A DNA stretch of 39,599 nt from Hyphomicrobiales bacterium (GTDB lineage Bacteria; Pseudomonadota; Alphaproteobacteria; Rhizobiales; Rhizobiaceae). The notes under the pieces are model-generated. The model was not told the DNA's origin and did no database searches. It worked only from the letters and a program-made list of their open reading frames with translations. Positions 1-6,701 of the stretch are shown piece after piece. The stretch lies in NCBI GenBank assembly GCA_900471485.1, contig UCEU01000037.1, positions 1 through 39,599 of the forward strand, written 5' to 3'. The stretch's first letter is position 1, and the number at the start of each line of letters is the position of its first letter. The position numbers and the translations under genes were made by a program.

Positions 1-211
1 TCCTACTCCAGCCGTTACGTGTGCCCGCTTGCGCCGTCGGGCAATCGCCTGAAAGGCGCGGTGCGGGCTGGAGAGCGTGTGGGGTAGGGTTGGGAAACAG
101 GTCATGCGTCAGACCCGCGAGTGCGACAAACGCGATGGAGCGGAAAGCGCCCTTTGCTCGAAGGGCACCGAACGACGTCCCGAGACCGAAAACGAAGAGA
201 GTACCTTGCTC
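1..211. other. No supported gene at left edge
   Basis: A short open frame on the plus strand runs from base 1 to a TAG near base 87 and could be the end of a gene cut by the window edge, but it matches no family I recognise. The overlapping longer frames have no ribosome binding site and look like chance. Confidence 0.4.
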
Positions 212-1612
212 CTAAACCCCCGGAGCCGAACCCATGTCGCGATCATCTCCAAATGCAAGCTCCGTCGCATCGCAGATTTCCCTTAGCGCGGATCTTAGAC
301 CTTCCTCGTATGTGGGATGGTAGAACGGGCGATCCAACAGTTGCATGGCGGTCTGTCCATCTTCCATCGCCCACGCGAGGAGATGAGCCAAATGGTCGCC
401 CGCCGGCGTTGCTAATTCCGCTCCGGTCAGCCGTCCTGACCCGTCAGCGTAAAGGCGAACCAAACCAACATTTTTCGCCTCTACCTTGGCGCGCCCTTGG
501 TCTGCATAGTCGGACTGACCGACGACGGTATCGTCGGAGGGGGCTTTCCCGATGAACGCGCTGACAGGATCGGTGAAGGTGACCGCAAAAGCCGGTCCGC
601 GCTTCGAGGGTTTAACGAGCGGGAATTTTGCTGCGCTATAGCCCGCTATCGCTCCTTCGGCGCTGGCCTCGTGAAGAACCGGCGCGTCCGAATCGACGTC
701 GCCCGCCATGAAGATCGACGACCGGCCGCATTGCATGGTTGTCCGATCGAAGACGGGTATGTCGTGGTCGTCCAGTTCCAGACCTGTGGCCTTCAGATCG
801 AGGTGTTTCAGGTTGGGAGGCCGTCCCGTCGCGACCAAGACATGGCTGAAAGTTCGCTTGCCGTTGGTTTGTCCGGACCAGCTGAGCACCGTAGTCTTGC
901 CTTCGGCCTCAGCTTGAATTTCGACCTCGGTGTGGATTTGCATCTCACGTTCGAGGGCGGCGCGGAGCGACGCGGTTACATGTCCGTCCTTCAAACCAGC
1001 CAGCCTCTTTCCCTCGTCGAAAACCTCCACGTCGACGCCGAGGCGCGAGAACGCTTGCGCCAGCTCGAGGCCGAGAGGGCCGGCTCCAATGACAGCCAGG
1101 GAACTGGGCAGGTCCAGGAGCTCGAATACCGTCTCGTTGGTGAGGACGTTGTCGAGACCTTTGAATGTGTCGGGCACTGAGGGCGTCGAGCCGGTGGCGA
1201 TGATGATGGCCTTCGCGCTGACCTTCGTGCCGTCAACCTCAAGGGTTGTGGCATCACGAAATCGGGCGAAGCCGCGGAGCTTGCTGTCGCCACGGATTTT
1301 GTCGATTGATTTCAGCGTATCGGCAACGAACTCGTCTCGCAGCCGACGCACCCGATCCATGACCTGTTTGCCCTCGATGACGACGCCTGACGTCACAACG
1401 CCGAACTCCGAGGCCGACCGGACACCGTGGGCAGCCTTTGCCGCGGCAAGCAGCAGTTTAGAGGGCATGCACCCGACAGACGCACAGGTCGTCCCCGCAA
1501 ACTTGTCGTCTATCAGTAGTGTCTTGGCCCCGGCTCGCCGCGCGCTTCGCTCAGCGGAGAGCCCAGCGGTACCCGCTCCGATGATTGCTACGTCGCATTC
1601 GATATTCGTCAC
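212..1612 (-). CDS. Dihydrolipoamide dehydrogenase-like flavoprotein disulfide reductase
   Basis: Class I pyridine nucleotide-disulfide oxidoreductase of 466 residues, the usual size for Lpd. In order it shows an N-terminal FAD-binding glycine motif (GAGTAGL), the redox disulfide CASVGC followed by MPSKLL, a central NAD(P)-binding motif (GAGPLGLELAQ), the second FAD motif ending in FMAGDV, and the C-terminal dimerisation domain with a HPTYEE sequence carrying the His-Glu pair that serves as active-site base. Family knowledge says FAD passes electrons between NAD(P)H and a dithiol substrate. No dehydrogenase-complex genes are near, so the substrate is unknown; a soluble mercuric-reductase-like or stress role is possible. 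I chose the GTG start at 1610-1612 because AGAGGGG lies just upstream and the FAD fold begins at once; the frame is open further but that extension is unlike the family. Confidence 0.9.
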   Translation of the reverse strand: MTNIECDVAIIGAGTAGLSAERSARRAGAKTLLIDDKFAGTTCASVGCMPSKLLLAAAKAAHGVRSASEFGVVTSGVVIEGKQVMDRVRRLRDEFVADTLKSIDKIRGDSKLRGFARFRDATTLEVDGTKVSAKAIIIATGSTPSVPDTFKGLDNVLTNETVFELLDLPSSLAVIGAGPLGLELAQAFSRLGVDVEVFDEGKRLAGLKDGHVTASLRAALEREMQIHTEVEIQAEAEGKTTVLSWSGQTNGKRTFSHVLVATGRPPNLKHLDLKATGLELDDHDIPVFDRTTMQCGRSSIFMAGDVDSDAPVLHEASAEGAIAGYSAAKFPLVKPSKRGPAFAVTFTDPVSAFIGKAPSDDTVVGQSDYADQGRAKVEAKNVGLVRLYADGSGRLTGAELATPAGDHLAHLLAWAMEDGQTAMQLLDRPFYHPTYEEGLRSALREICDATELAFGDDRDMGSAPGV

Positions 1613-1651
1613 GCTGAACCCCTCTGTTGGACATTGATCGTCCGTTCTCGG

Positions 1652-1676
1652 GGAACAGTCAGGCCGCAGCTTCGTT
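1652..1676 (+). promoter_or_regulatory. EcfG-type stress promoter
   Basis: GGAAC at 1652-1656, a 16-bp spacer and CGTT at 1673-1676 match the alphaproteobacterial EcfG consensus exactly. It lies 34 bp before the start codon of the small gene at 1711. Confidence 0.65.
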
Positions 1677-1710
1677 CCCAAAACGGTGAAATTTTCGAAG
1701 GATGGAAACG

Positions 1711-1854
1711 ATGGCAGAGAAGAAGCTGGAAGATCAGGCAAAAACGCCGATGGAAGACGAAAGTGCGACAGGGGCGACCAAAACGCCCGCGACGCCGCCG
1801 GAGATGACGAAAGACGGTGAAGTTGACCGTAACCGCAAAGCGCCGAAGAACTGA
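1711..1854 (+). CDS. Small charged, disordered protein (47 aa)
   Basis: Short reading frame beginning at an ATG preceded by a GAAGGA ribosome binding site. The 47-residue product is rich in Lys, Glu, Asp, Thr and Pro, has no hydrophobic stretch and is probably unfolded. I do not recognise a family. The perfect EcfG-type promoter just upstream and its resemblance in composition to the small proteins at 2645 and 2847 suggest a small stress-induced hydrophilic protein; that role is inference. It is divergent from the flavoprotein gene on its left. Confidence 0.65.
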   Translation: MAEKKLEDQAKTPMEDESATGATKTPATPPEMTKDGEVDRNRKAPKN

Positions 1855-1956
1855 CCCGGGCGGTCGGTGAAAGCCCAATCGGCAGCTTTCTAGGTGCAAG
1901 CGCGCAAAGAGTTTTGCAGACACCAGAGGCTTAAATCGTAATCACAGGAGACAGCA

Positions 1957-2277
1957 ATGAGTGCGGATGAGAAAGGCGACGGCCTGGGCGGGCTCTTGAC
2001 CGAACTGGGTGTCGTAGCACCCGACAGCAATGCTACGGCGAAACTCAGCAGCGACCAGCAAGCCATAATCAACGCGTATCGATCCGGCAAAATGGAAGAC
2101 GCCGAGTTTCAGCAAAAACTGGCGGACGACCAGGACTTTCCGACTACATTCGCTCGCGCTCTGTGGCCGATGACGAGCCTCCAACACGCTGAGCGGTGGG
2201 TCTTTCGATCTTCGAACTTGGGCAATTTTGCCCGTCAAGTTCACTCGGGCGTCTTGAGGTCTCGCATCGCCTTGTAG
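1957..2277 (+). CDS. Small hypothetical protein with apparent frameshift
   Basis: The ATG has a good AGGAG site seven bases upstream. The first 60 or so residues read as a normal acidic helical protein (QQKLADDQDF near residue 60). After that the open frame becomes unlike protein. The +1 frame from about 2141 instead continues DYIRSRSVADDEPPTR and stops at 2192, a much more natural C-terminus. I think the gene is 1957..2192 with one base missing near 2140, by mutation or sequencing error; as deposited the product is 106 residues with an aberrant tail. Function unknown. Confidence 0.55.
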   Translation: MSADEKGDGLGGLLTELGVVAPDSNATAKLSSDQQAIINAYRSGKMEDAEFQQKLADDQDFPTTFARALWPMTSLQHAERWVFRSSNLGNFARQVHSGVLRSRIAL

Positions 2278-2491
2278 CGAACAATCCGCGTCAATTCACG
2301 CTCGTCATCGATGCCGAACTCGAACCAGCCCACAAGCATTTTCGCCGTGAGCTGACTTCTTCACTGCCCATGGCGCAACCAAACTGATCGCACCATGTCG
2401 ACAAGATGCCGTGTAGCGTTTCGACGGTATCCTCTTCCAGCGGCTCTCTAGGCCAGTCGGTCTTGGTCATCTTGTCTTTCTGGGTCGTCAA
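2241..2491 (-). pseudogene. Small hypothetical gene, frameshifted near 2352
   Basis: Starts at 2491 and reads normally for about 46 residues (through MGSEEVS), then the open frame runs into Arg/Ser-rich nonsense ending at 2291. The alternative frame from about 2351 gives LTAKMLVGWFEFGIDDEREL and continues to a stop at 2241-2243, clearly coding in character. A single missing base between GTC AG and CTC on the minus strand explains this. A weak EcfG-like motif lies upstream. Family not recognised; cytosolic, about 82 residues when repaired. Confidence 0.55.
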
Positions 2492-2548
2492 ATCTCGAAC
2501 TCGCGCCGCGACGTGTGGCTGGTGGAGGTGCAGCGACGCCTGACCTTG

Positions 2549-2573
2549 AATGTCGCGCGCGCTAGATGGTTCC
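2549..2573 (-). promoter_or_regulatory. Weak EcfG-like promoter
   Basis: On the minus strand GGAAC (2569-2573), a 16-bp spacer and CATT (2549-2552). The -35 is perfect but the -10 has A in place of the usual G. It faces the small gene starting at 2491 and is divergent from the motif at 2592. Confidence 0.35.
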
Positions 2574-2591
2574 GTTGCCGAAAACTCTCGG

Positions 2592-2616
2592 GGAACAAGC
2601 CAAACGCTTGAAGGTT
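2592..2616 (+). promoter_or_regulatory. EcfG-type stress promoter
   Basis: GGAAC, 16-bp spacer, GGTT, ending 28 bp before the ATG of the small gene at 2645. Confidence 0.6.
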
Positions 2617-2644
2617 ACCTGTGTGTCGAACATGGAGAAGGCAA

Positions 2645-2845
2645 ATGGGTATTAACAAGCCGAAAGACGGTGCTCCCGGCACCACCGATCAGTCACCGCG
2701 CTGGGAAGGGCCGCAAGAAACCAGACCCCCCGGTTACATGCCGGCAAAGGACGACCCCGACAAGGCGCGGGACGCGAACGACGAGGCAAATAGCGATCCG
2801 AAGGTCAAGAATGTTTCTGACGGCCTCAAGCAGAAAGGCGACTGA
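2645..2845 (+). CDS. Small hydrophilic hypothetical protein (66 aa)
   Basis: ATG with the site GGAGAAGG just upstream; an upstream start would lack one. The 66-residue product is rich in Pro, Asp, Lys and Gly with no hydrophobic core (SPRWEGPQETRPPGYMPAK in the middle), so it is probably disordered. It is the first gene of a two-gene unit with 2847, only one base separating the stop and the next ATG, and has an EcfG-type promoter. Family unknown to me; a stress-induced hydrophilin-like role is inference. Confidence 0.7.
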   Translation: MGINKPKDGAPGTTDQSPRWEGPQETRPPGYMPAKDDPDKARDANDEANSDPKVKNVSDGLKQKGD

Positions 2846-2846
2846 T

Positions 2847-3053
2847 ATGTCCGAGATCGAGAGGGACGCCAAGGGCCAGTTCGCAAAGTCGGTCGCCGAC
2901 CGGAAGTCCACGGGCGTCCACAGCGCTAAACCGACGGTCATAACCGGCTCCGAAGACGCGACCGGACACAAGACGCCGCCCGGCAAGAAGCCCGTCAAGG
3001 ATTGGGACATCAATTTCGATCCGGCGGACGAGAACGACCGACAAATGCGATAA
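2847..3053 (+). CDS. Small charged hypothetical protein (68 aa)
   Basis: Begins one base after the stop of the preceding gene, so it is probably translated by coupling. The 68-residue product opens MSEIERDAKGQFAKS and ends WDINFDPADENDRQMR. It is charged and lacks membrane segments or a signal peptide. No family recognised. It shares the promoter at 2592 with its neighbour. Confidence 0.65.
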   Translation: MSEIERDAKGQFAKSVADRKSTGVHSAKPTVITGSEDATGHKTPPGKKPVKDWDINFDPADENDRQMR

Positions 3054-3229
3054 CGTGCATTGAGTGGAGCCACGCGACCACGAAGGCACTGGATTGTCTC
3101 GACCGCTCAGCGGTACCAGGCAGCGCCTGACTGGATGACGATTGGGAGATCGCAGTGCCAAGGAGCTGGCGTTGCCGGGACGGTAAAGTACACTAGCTTG
3201 TCACACTCTCGGTTTGGAAAAGGATACCC

Positions 3230-3442
3230 ATGCGGGGGTCGCGCAAAAATCTCTTCGTTGCATTGTCGCTGATAGTCGTCGGCGTCGCTGCGTTTTTTCT
3301 TTTCCTATATCTTACCGGACACGACCCCGACGAAACTCCTCTGACCTTGGTCGAGTGGGTGATTGGCGGAATCCTAATCGGGCCAGGCTTCGGATATCTC
3401 ATCAAATGGCGGGCGCGAGGAATAGCTAGCTGTCGCAGTTAG
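3230..3442 (+). CDS. Small two-TM membrane protein (70 aa)
   Basis: ATG preceded by AAAAGGA. The basic N-terminus (MRGSRKN) is followed by a hydrophobic helix at residues 7-28 and a second at about 41-60 (VEWVIGGILIGPGFGYLIKW), so both ends probably face the cytoplasm. No family recognised. Its end overlaps by four bases the end of the convergent, IS-disrupted gene. Confidence 0.65.
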   Translation: MRGSRKNLFVALSLIVVGVAAFFLFLYLTGHDPDETPLTLVEWVIGGILIGPGFGYLIKWRARGIASCRS

Positions 3443-3951
3443 CGTAGCAACCCATCGACGTCGAACTCCTCCCAGCCTCTTAGCTGCGAAGCCGCGTCGT
3501 CTGCCTTCGTCGGCTTGACTTTTTTCTTCTTGGCGGCCTTTGCGGACTTCGCCAACTTTGCCTCGTAGGCCGTCCTGCGACGCTTTTCTGCCTTTGCTTC
3601 AGCGTCTTCCACGCGCCACTCGTCAACAATTCCCCGGTCGAGCAAGTCCTCAACGACCTTAGGATCGAAGACGTGGAAGGTGATTTGCCGAGCGCGCCCG
3701 TTCAACTGACGGTCCGGGTTCCCGCACTAGGAAGACGGCCGTCCGCAAGCCAGCGGTGCCTCTCGGTCGGCTTGATCGTCAGGATGTCCTGAATTTCGCG
3801 CGGTATGACAGGCAGGTTCTCGGCTTCTGCGACAGTATTCGATATAATGGCCACTGCAGCATTGAATGCGGATTTACTGCTGGTCGGCATCGACAGTGTC
3901 AGTTCGACGCCTTCCAACGATATAGACTTCTTTGAAGGCGCGGGAAGACGG
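3439..3951 (-). pseudogene. 3' part of a conserved hypothetical gene interrupted by the IS
   Basis: This is the distal part of a gene whose first 39 codons lie at 5224-5340 on the other side of the IS. Removing the IS and one copy of the 4-bp duplication restores one frame across the junction, giving ILQEIQARLPAPSKKSIS. The body contains DILTIKPTERHRWLADGRLP and, after a further apparent one-base deletion at about 3706 (stop TGA in frame), continues ARQITFHVFDPKVVEDLLDR. The C-terminus has a Lys/Ala-rich segment and ends WEEFDVDGLLR. I do not know its function; the Lys-rich tail would suit nucleic-acid binding, which is inference. It is now doubly inactivated. Confidence 0.75.
3948..3951. repeat. 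IS target site duplication, left copy (ACGG)
   Basis: ACGG directly abuts the left terminal repeat and recurs at 5224-5227 abutting the right one. Four-bp duplications are typical of the IS407 group of IS3. Confidence 0.8.
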
Positions 3952-3963
3952 TGACCTTGCCCC
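3952..3963. repeat. IS left terminal inverted repeat
   Basis: Twelve bases identical to the reverse complement of 5212-5223. Confidence 0.85.
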
Positions 3964-3969
3964 CAAGTT

Positions 3970-4914
3970 TTATCCAGTTTTGAGTTCGCTCCAGCGGTTC
4001 TGGGTTGCTGTAATTGCGGCGGTAGCGGCGGGTTGCGGTGCGGAGCCGTTCCGGCTGCGCAGCACCGCATCACGACGCGGGTTGATGGTCTGAGCGAACT
4101 CGGCCGGTGTCAGCCAGCCGAGGCCAGAATGCGGTCGATGATCGTTGTAATCGCTGCGCCAGTTTGAAAGCGCTGATCGGGCATGGGGCAGTGACGAGAA
4201 GAGCGTTTCATTCAGGAACTCGTCTCGCAGCCGCCCATTGAAGCTCTCGATGAAGGCATTCTGGATCGGCTTGCCCGGCGCGATATAGTGCCAGTCCACC
4301 TTGGCCCGATCAGTCCATTGCAGGATCGCATTGCTGGTGAACTCGCTGCCATTGTCGCTGACAATCATCTTCGGCTTGCCTCGTCCCTCGATGATCCGGT
4401 CCAGCTCACGGGCAACCCGCAGGCCGGAAAGAGACGTATCGGCGACGAGGCCCAGGCATTCTCTGGTCCAATCGTCGACGACGGTCAGCACCCGGAACCT
4501 GCGACCATCGGTGAGTTGATCCGACACGAAGTCCAGTGACCAGCGATCATTGGCGGCAAGCGGGATCAGCATCGGTGCTCGTGTGCCGATCGCTCGCTTC
4601 CGACCGCCGCGCTTGCGCACGGTCAGCTTCTCTTCCCGATAGAGCCGGAAGAGCCGCTTGTGGTTCACAAGGTGCCCCTCACGCCTGAGCAGCACATGAA
4701 GGCGTCGATATCCAAAGCGGCGGCGTTCATGCGCTAGCGCCTTCATCCGCTCGCGAAGGTCATGGTCATCGCTGCGCCTGGTTTCGTAACGGATCGTCAT
4801 CCGGCAAAAGCCGATGGTTTTACACGCCCGCCGTTCGCTCATCTGGTGGTGATCCATCAGATGAGCGACAGCCTTCCGCCTTGCTGCGGGCGTCACCACT
4901 TCTTTCCCAAAAGG
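3970..4914 (-). CDS. IS3-family transposase OrfB (DDE integrase domain)
   Basis: Catalytic half of the transposase. It has an HTH_21-type segment (RRACKTIGF, then ERRRFGYRRLHVLLRREG), then the rve integrase core with the DDE triad: Asp in WSLDFVSD, Asp in VSDNGSEF, Glu in AFIESFNGRLRDE, and the C-terminal HRPHSGLGWLTPAEFA typical of the family. It has no good start of its own; the frame is -1 to orfA and the two overlap around GGGAAAGAAG, so production as an OrfAB fusion by programmed frameshifting is expected from IS3 biology. I start it where the frame departs from orfA. The stop lies inside the terminal region of the element. Confidence 0.9.
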   Translation of the reverse strand, partial: PFGKEVVTPAARRKAVAHLMDHHQMSERRACKTIGFCRMTIRYETRRSDDHDLRERMKALAHERRRFGYRRLHVLLRREGHLVNHKRLFRLYREEKLTVRKRGGRKRAIGTRAPMLIPLAANDRWSLDFVSDQLTDGRRFRVLTVVDDWTRECLGLVADTSLSGLRVARELDRIIEGRGKPKMIVSDNGSEFTSNAILQWTDRAKVDWHYIAPGKPIQNAFIESFNGRLRDEFLNETLFSSLPHARSALSNWRSDYNDHRPHSGLGWLTPAEFAQTINPRRDAVLRSRNGSAPQPAATAAITATQNRWSELKTG

Positions 4915-5159
4915 TCTTTCAAAGCGGCATTGTCGAGCATGGCGTCTGCCAGGAGCCGTTTCAGCTTCGTGTTCTCGTCCTCCAGCGTCTTCAGCCGCTT
5001 GGCTTCCGACACTTCCATGCCGCCGAACTTCGCTTTCCATTTATAGATGCTGGCATCGCTGACGCCGTGCTTGCGGCAAAGCTCCGAGACCGGCGTGCCA
5101 GCCTCGTGCTCCTTCAGAATGCCGATAATCTGTTCGTCCGTGAAACGGTTGCGCTTCAT
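4893..5159 (-). CDS. IS3-family transposase OrfA (helix-turn-helix)
   Basis: 88 residues with the typical IS407-group opening KRNRFTDEQIIGILKEHEAG, an HTH around residues 20-45 (ELCRKHGVSDASIYKWKAKF) and a leucine-zipper-like segment (EAKRLKTLEDENTKLKRLL) for multimerisation. Known role: binds the terminal repeats and, fused to OrfB by frameshifting, forms the active transposase. Its end overlaps the beginning of orfB. Confidence 0.9.
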   Translation of the reverse strand: MKRNRFTDEQIIGILKEHEAGTPVSELCRKHGVSDASIYKWKAKFGGMEVSEAKRLKTLEDENTKLKRLLADAMLDNAALKDLLGKKW

Positions 5160-5211
5160 TCTCTGGTCCTCTCGATGGGCCAGAGCTTACTTCAAAATGG
5201 ATTAGTTCAAC

Positions 5212-5223
5212 GGGGCAAGGTCA
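5212..5223. repeat. IS right terminal inverted repeat
   Basis: Perfect 12-bp complement of 3952-3963, followed directly by the right ACGG target duplication at 5224-5227. Confidence 0.85.
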
Positions 5224-5340
5224 ACGGGCCTGTATTTCTTGCAGGATACCCTTCGCGCGCACTGCAGACCCAAGTGTCGCTGACGTAAGCAGCGTCCACC
5301 CCCTTATGAGTTCAACGTCGTTCTTCTCTTTTTTGGGCAT
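5224..5340 (-). pseudogene. 5' part of the IS-interrupted hypothetical gene
   Basis: Starts at the ATG at 5338-5340 (MPKKEKNDVELIRGWTLLTS) and reads 39 codons to the IS boundary. It is in frame with 3951-3439 once the IS and one ACGG copy are removed. No strong ribosome binding site is seen upstream of the ATG, so the start is the weak point of the reconstruction. Confidence 0.7.
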
Positions 5341-5387
5341 GTCGAATAGATGGTGCAGGTCCGGCTACTCGTCAATGCGGTGTTTCC

Positions 5388-5789
5388 CTACGCGATGGCC
5401 CGGACTGCCGCGTATCCGCAGGCGCTTGCAACGCTGGTGAGGACGGTTCCCCAGATCATATCGACAATGCTCAGACTAACGGGCCATCCCTTCAGCGTCG
5501 AAAGATTCGTCATGTCGTAGGTTCCGTATGCCGCAAGCCCAAGGACAGCGCCGTATCCGACCGCGACCCACACCGAACCTGCACCGAGACCCGGACGCAC
5601 CGCAAGTACCACGATCGAAATCGCAAAAACCACGTAGAAGGCCGCGGCAACCGTGAGGCTGGGGGAGGGCAGCATAAGCTCGCCAAGTTGCTGACGATAG
5701 AAATTCTTTGCCAGCAAGCCCAGCCACACCGCATCGATGAGCAGAAAAGAAGCGAGTGTCGCGATGTACGCAATGCCGAATGCCTTCAT
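5388..5789 (-). CDS. DUF2177 family membrane protein
   Basis: 133 residues with four hydrophobic helices: about 5-25 (IAYIATLASFLLIDAVWLGL), 44-63, 73-92 and 105-130. The early pattern FLLIDAVWLGLLAKNFY followed by a Gln/Leu-rich loop is the hallmark of DUF2177, an inner-membrane family of unknown function. The start at 5789 is supported by AGGAGACGTC directly upstream; a longer frame exists but lacks a site. It is a single-gene unit with its own EcfG-type promoter 34 bp upstream, so it is probably stress induced. Confidence 0.85.
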   Translation of the reverse strand: MKAFGIAYIATLASFLLIDAVWLGLLAKNFYRQQLGELMLPSPSLTVAAAFYVVFAISIVVLAVRPGLGAGSVWVAVGYGAVLGLAAYGTYDMTNLSTLKGWPVSLSIVDMIWGTVLTSVASACGYAAVRAIA

Positions 5790-5822
5790 GTGACGTCTCC
5801 TGTACGCTCTGAGCGGAGCAGG

Positions 5823-5847
5823 AACCACGATGGGACTAGGTTGTTCC
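5823..5847 (-). promoter_or_regulatory. EcfG-type stress promoter for DUF2177 gene
   Basis: Minus strand: GGAAC (5843-5847), 16-bp spacer, GGTT (5823-5826). The same bases read on the plus strand also give GGAAC (5821-5825), 16 bp and TGTT (5842-5845), so the site may fire both ways. Confidence 0.6.
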
Positions 5848-6039
5848 CGCGATCGTTCGAATTGGCCTGAATAGATTGAGCTTTCGACCGGGGTTCATCC
5901 CGGCGATCCTTCCTAACGAAACTTGGCAAACCCGCTCAACGGCGCGAGCTGATGGCCGCATCGGAGACACTGGTTGTACGGAAAGCCCTGATCGACAATA
6001 AGCATAGTGGTCCGCAGTCGCCGAGCTATGCGGGTGCCA

Positions 6040-6387
6040 TCATCCCCTCTTCAGCGGATCGTGACCCCAGTTCATGAGCGAGTACCGCCAGGGGGAGTGC
6101 TCTTTGTCCTCTTTCGGGCCGTCTTGTTTCAAGTGACGGTGAACGTATCCCACGACCTTGCGCATGTGCTCGTAGTCCTCGTCAGAAAGATCGGCCTTCT
6201 TCTTGCCTTTGATGGCGACGATCCGGCGACCCGAATGGTGGCCGATGGTCTCGCTCCCGTCGTCCTCTTTCCACCCGTTTTCGCGGCTCTCGTCGGTCCC
6301 CAGCCACTTTTCGAGAGCCGAAGGCGTCATGTTGACGGCGTCTTCGAAGTCTTTCCATATCTGGTCCCGGTCGAGATCTTTTGCCAT
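6040..6387 (-). CDS. DUF3140 family protein
   Basis: 115 residues. It begins MAKDLDRDQIWKDFEDAVNM and contains SALEKWLGTDESRENGWK, GHHSGRRIVAI and the C-terminal YVHRHLKQDGP...WRYSLMNWGHDP, all typical of DUF3140, a small soluble family of unknown function. The start at 6387 is set by AAGGAGATTT upstream; the open frame continues further upstream without family resemblance. It is a single gene behind an EcfG-type promoter. The family often occurs with DNA-end-joining and stress genes, which fits the ligase relic in this window. Confidence 0.88.
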   Translation of the reverse strand: MAKDLDRDQIWKDFEDAVNMTPSALEKWLGTDESRENGWKEDDGSETIGHHSGRRIVAIKGKKKADLSDEDYEHMRKVVGYVHRHLKQDGPKEDKEHSPWRYSLMNWGHDPLKRG

Positions 6388-6413
6388 ACGAAATCTCCTT
6401 GCGTTTGCAAGAA

Positions 6414-6438
6414 AACAGAAGAAATCCGAAAGGGTTCC
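6414..6438 (-). promoter_or_regulatory. EcfG-type stress promoter for DUF3140 gene
   Basis: Minus strand: GGAAC (6434-6438), 16-bp spacer, TGTT (6414-6417), 27 bp from the start codon. Confidence 0.6.
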
Positions 6439-6439
6439 G

Positions 6440-6701
6440 GCTGCTATTTGCATATGCCGATTGGACACCGCGCAGCTCGAACTCCGCTCGGCGCGAAGTC
6501 GTGAACGGATGGCGGGGAACTGCAGGCGGCGCAGGGGCGCAATCTCGAGGTGTTTCGATTTGCAGCGCACCTCGCGATGCTCATTCCGGCCGTGCACCAA
6601 ATCTCGACACATTGTCAGACGTAGACCTCGAAATTTAAGCAATGGTTGAAAAGGTTTATTAGTCTCCGCTTGTTACAATCGAGCATTGAGGAGATCGCAC
6701 T
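6440..6701. other. Intergenic region before the binding-protein operon
   Basis: No gene found. Chance frames on both strands lack ribosome binding sites. An AT-rich stretch around 6640-6685 probably holds the promoter of the gene at 6702, but I could not place a well-spaced -35/-10 pair. Confidence 0.4.

Larger units (their letters stand above)
3952..5223 (-). mobile_element. IS3-family insertion sequence, IS407-type, complete
   Basis: 1272 bp bounded by perfect 12-bp inverted repeats (TGACCTTGCCCC at 3952-3963, its complement at 5212-5223) with weaker similarity continuing inward. It carries orfA (4893-5159) and orfB (3970-4914) in the -1 relation, and is flanked by ACGG duplications. Both transposase frames appear intact with all catalytic residues, so it may be active. 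It sits inside a hypothetical gene whose two halves flank it. Confidence 0.92.
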
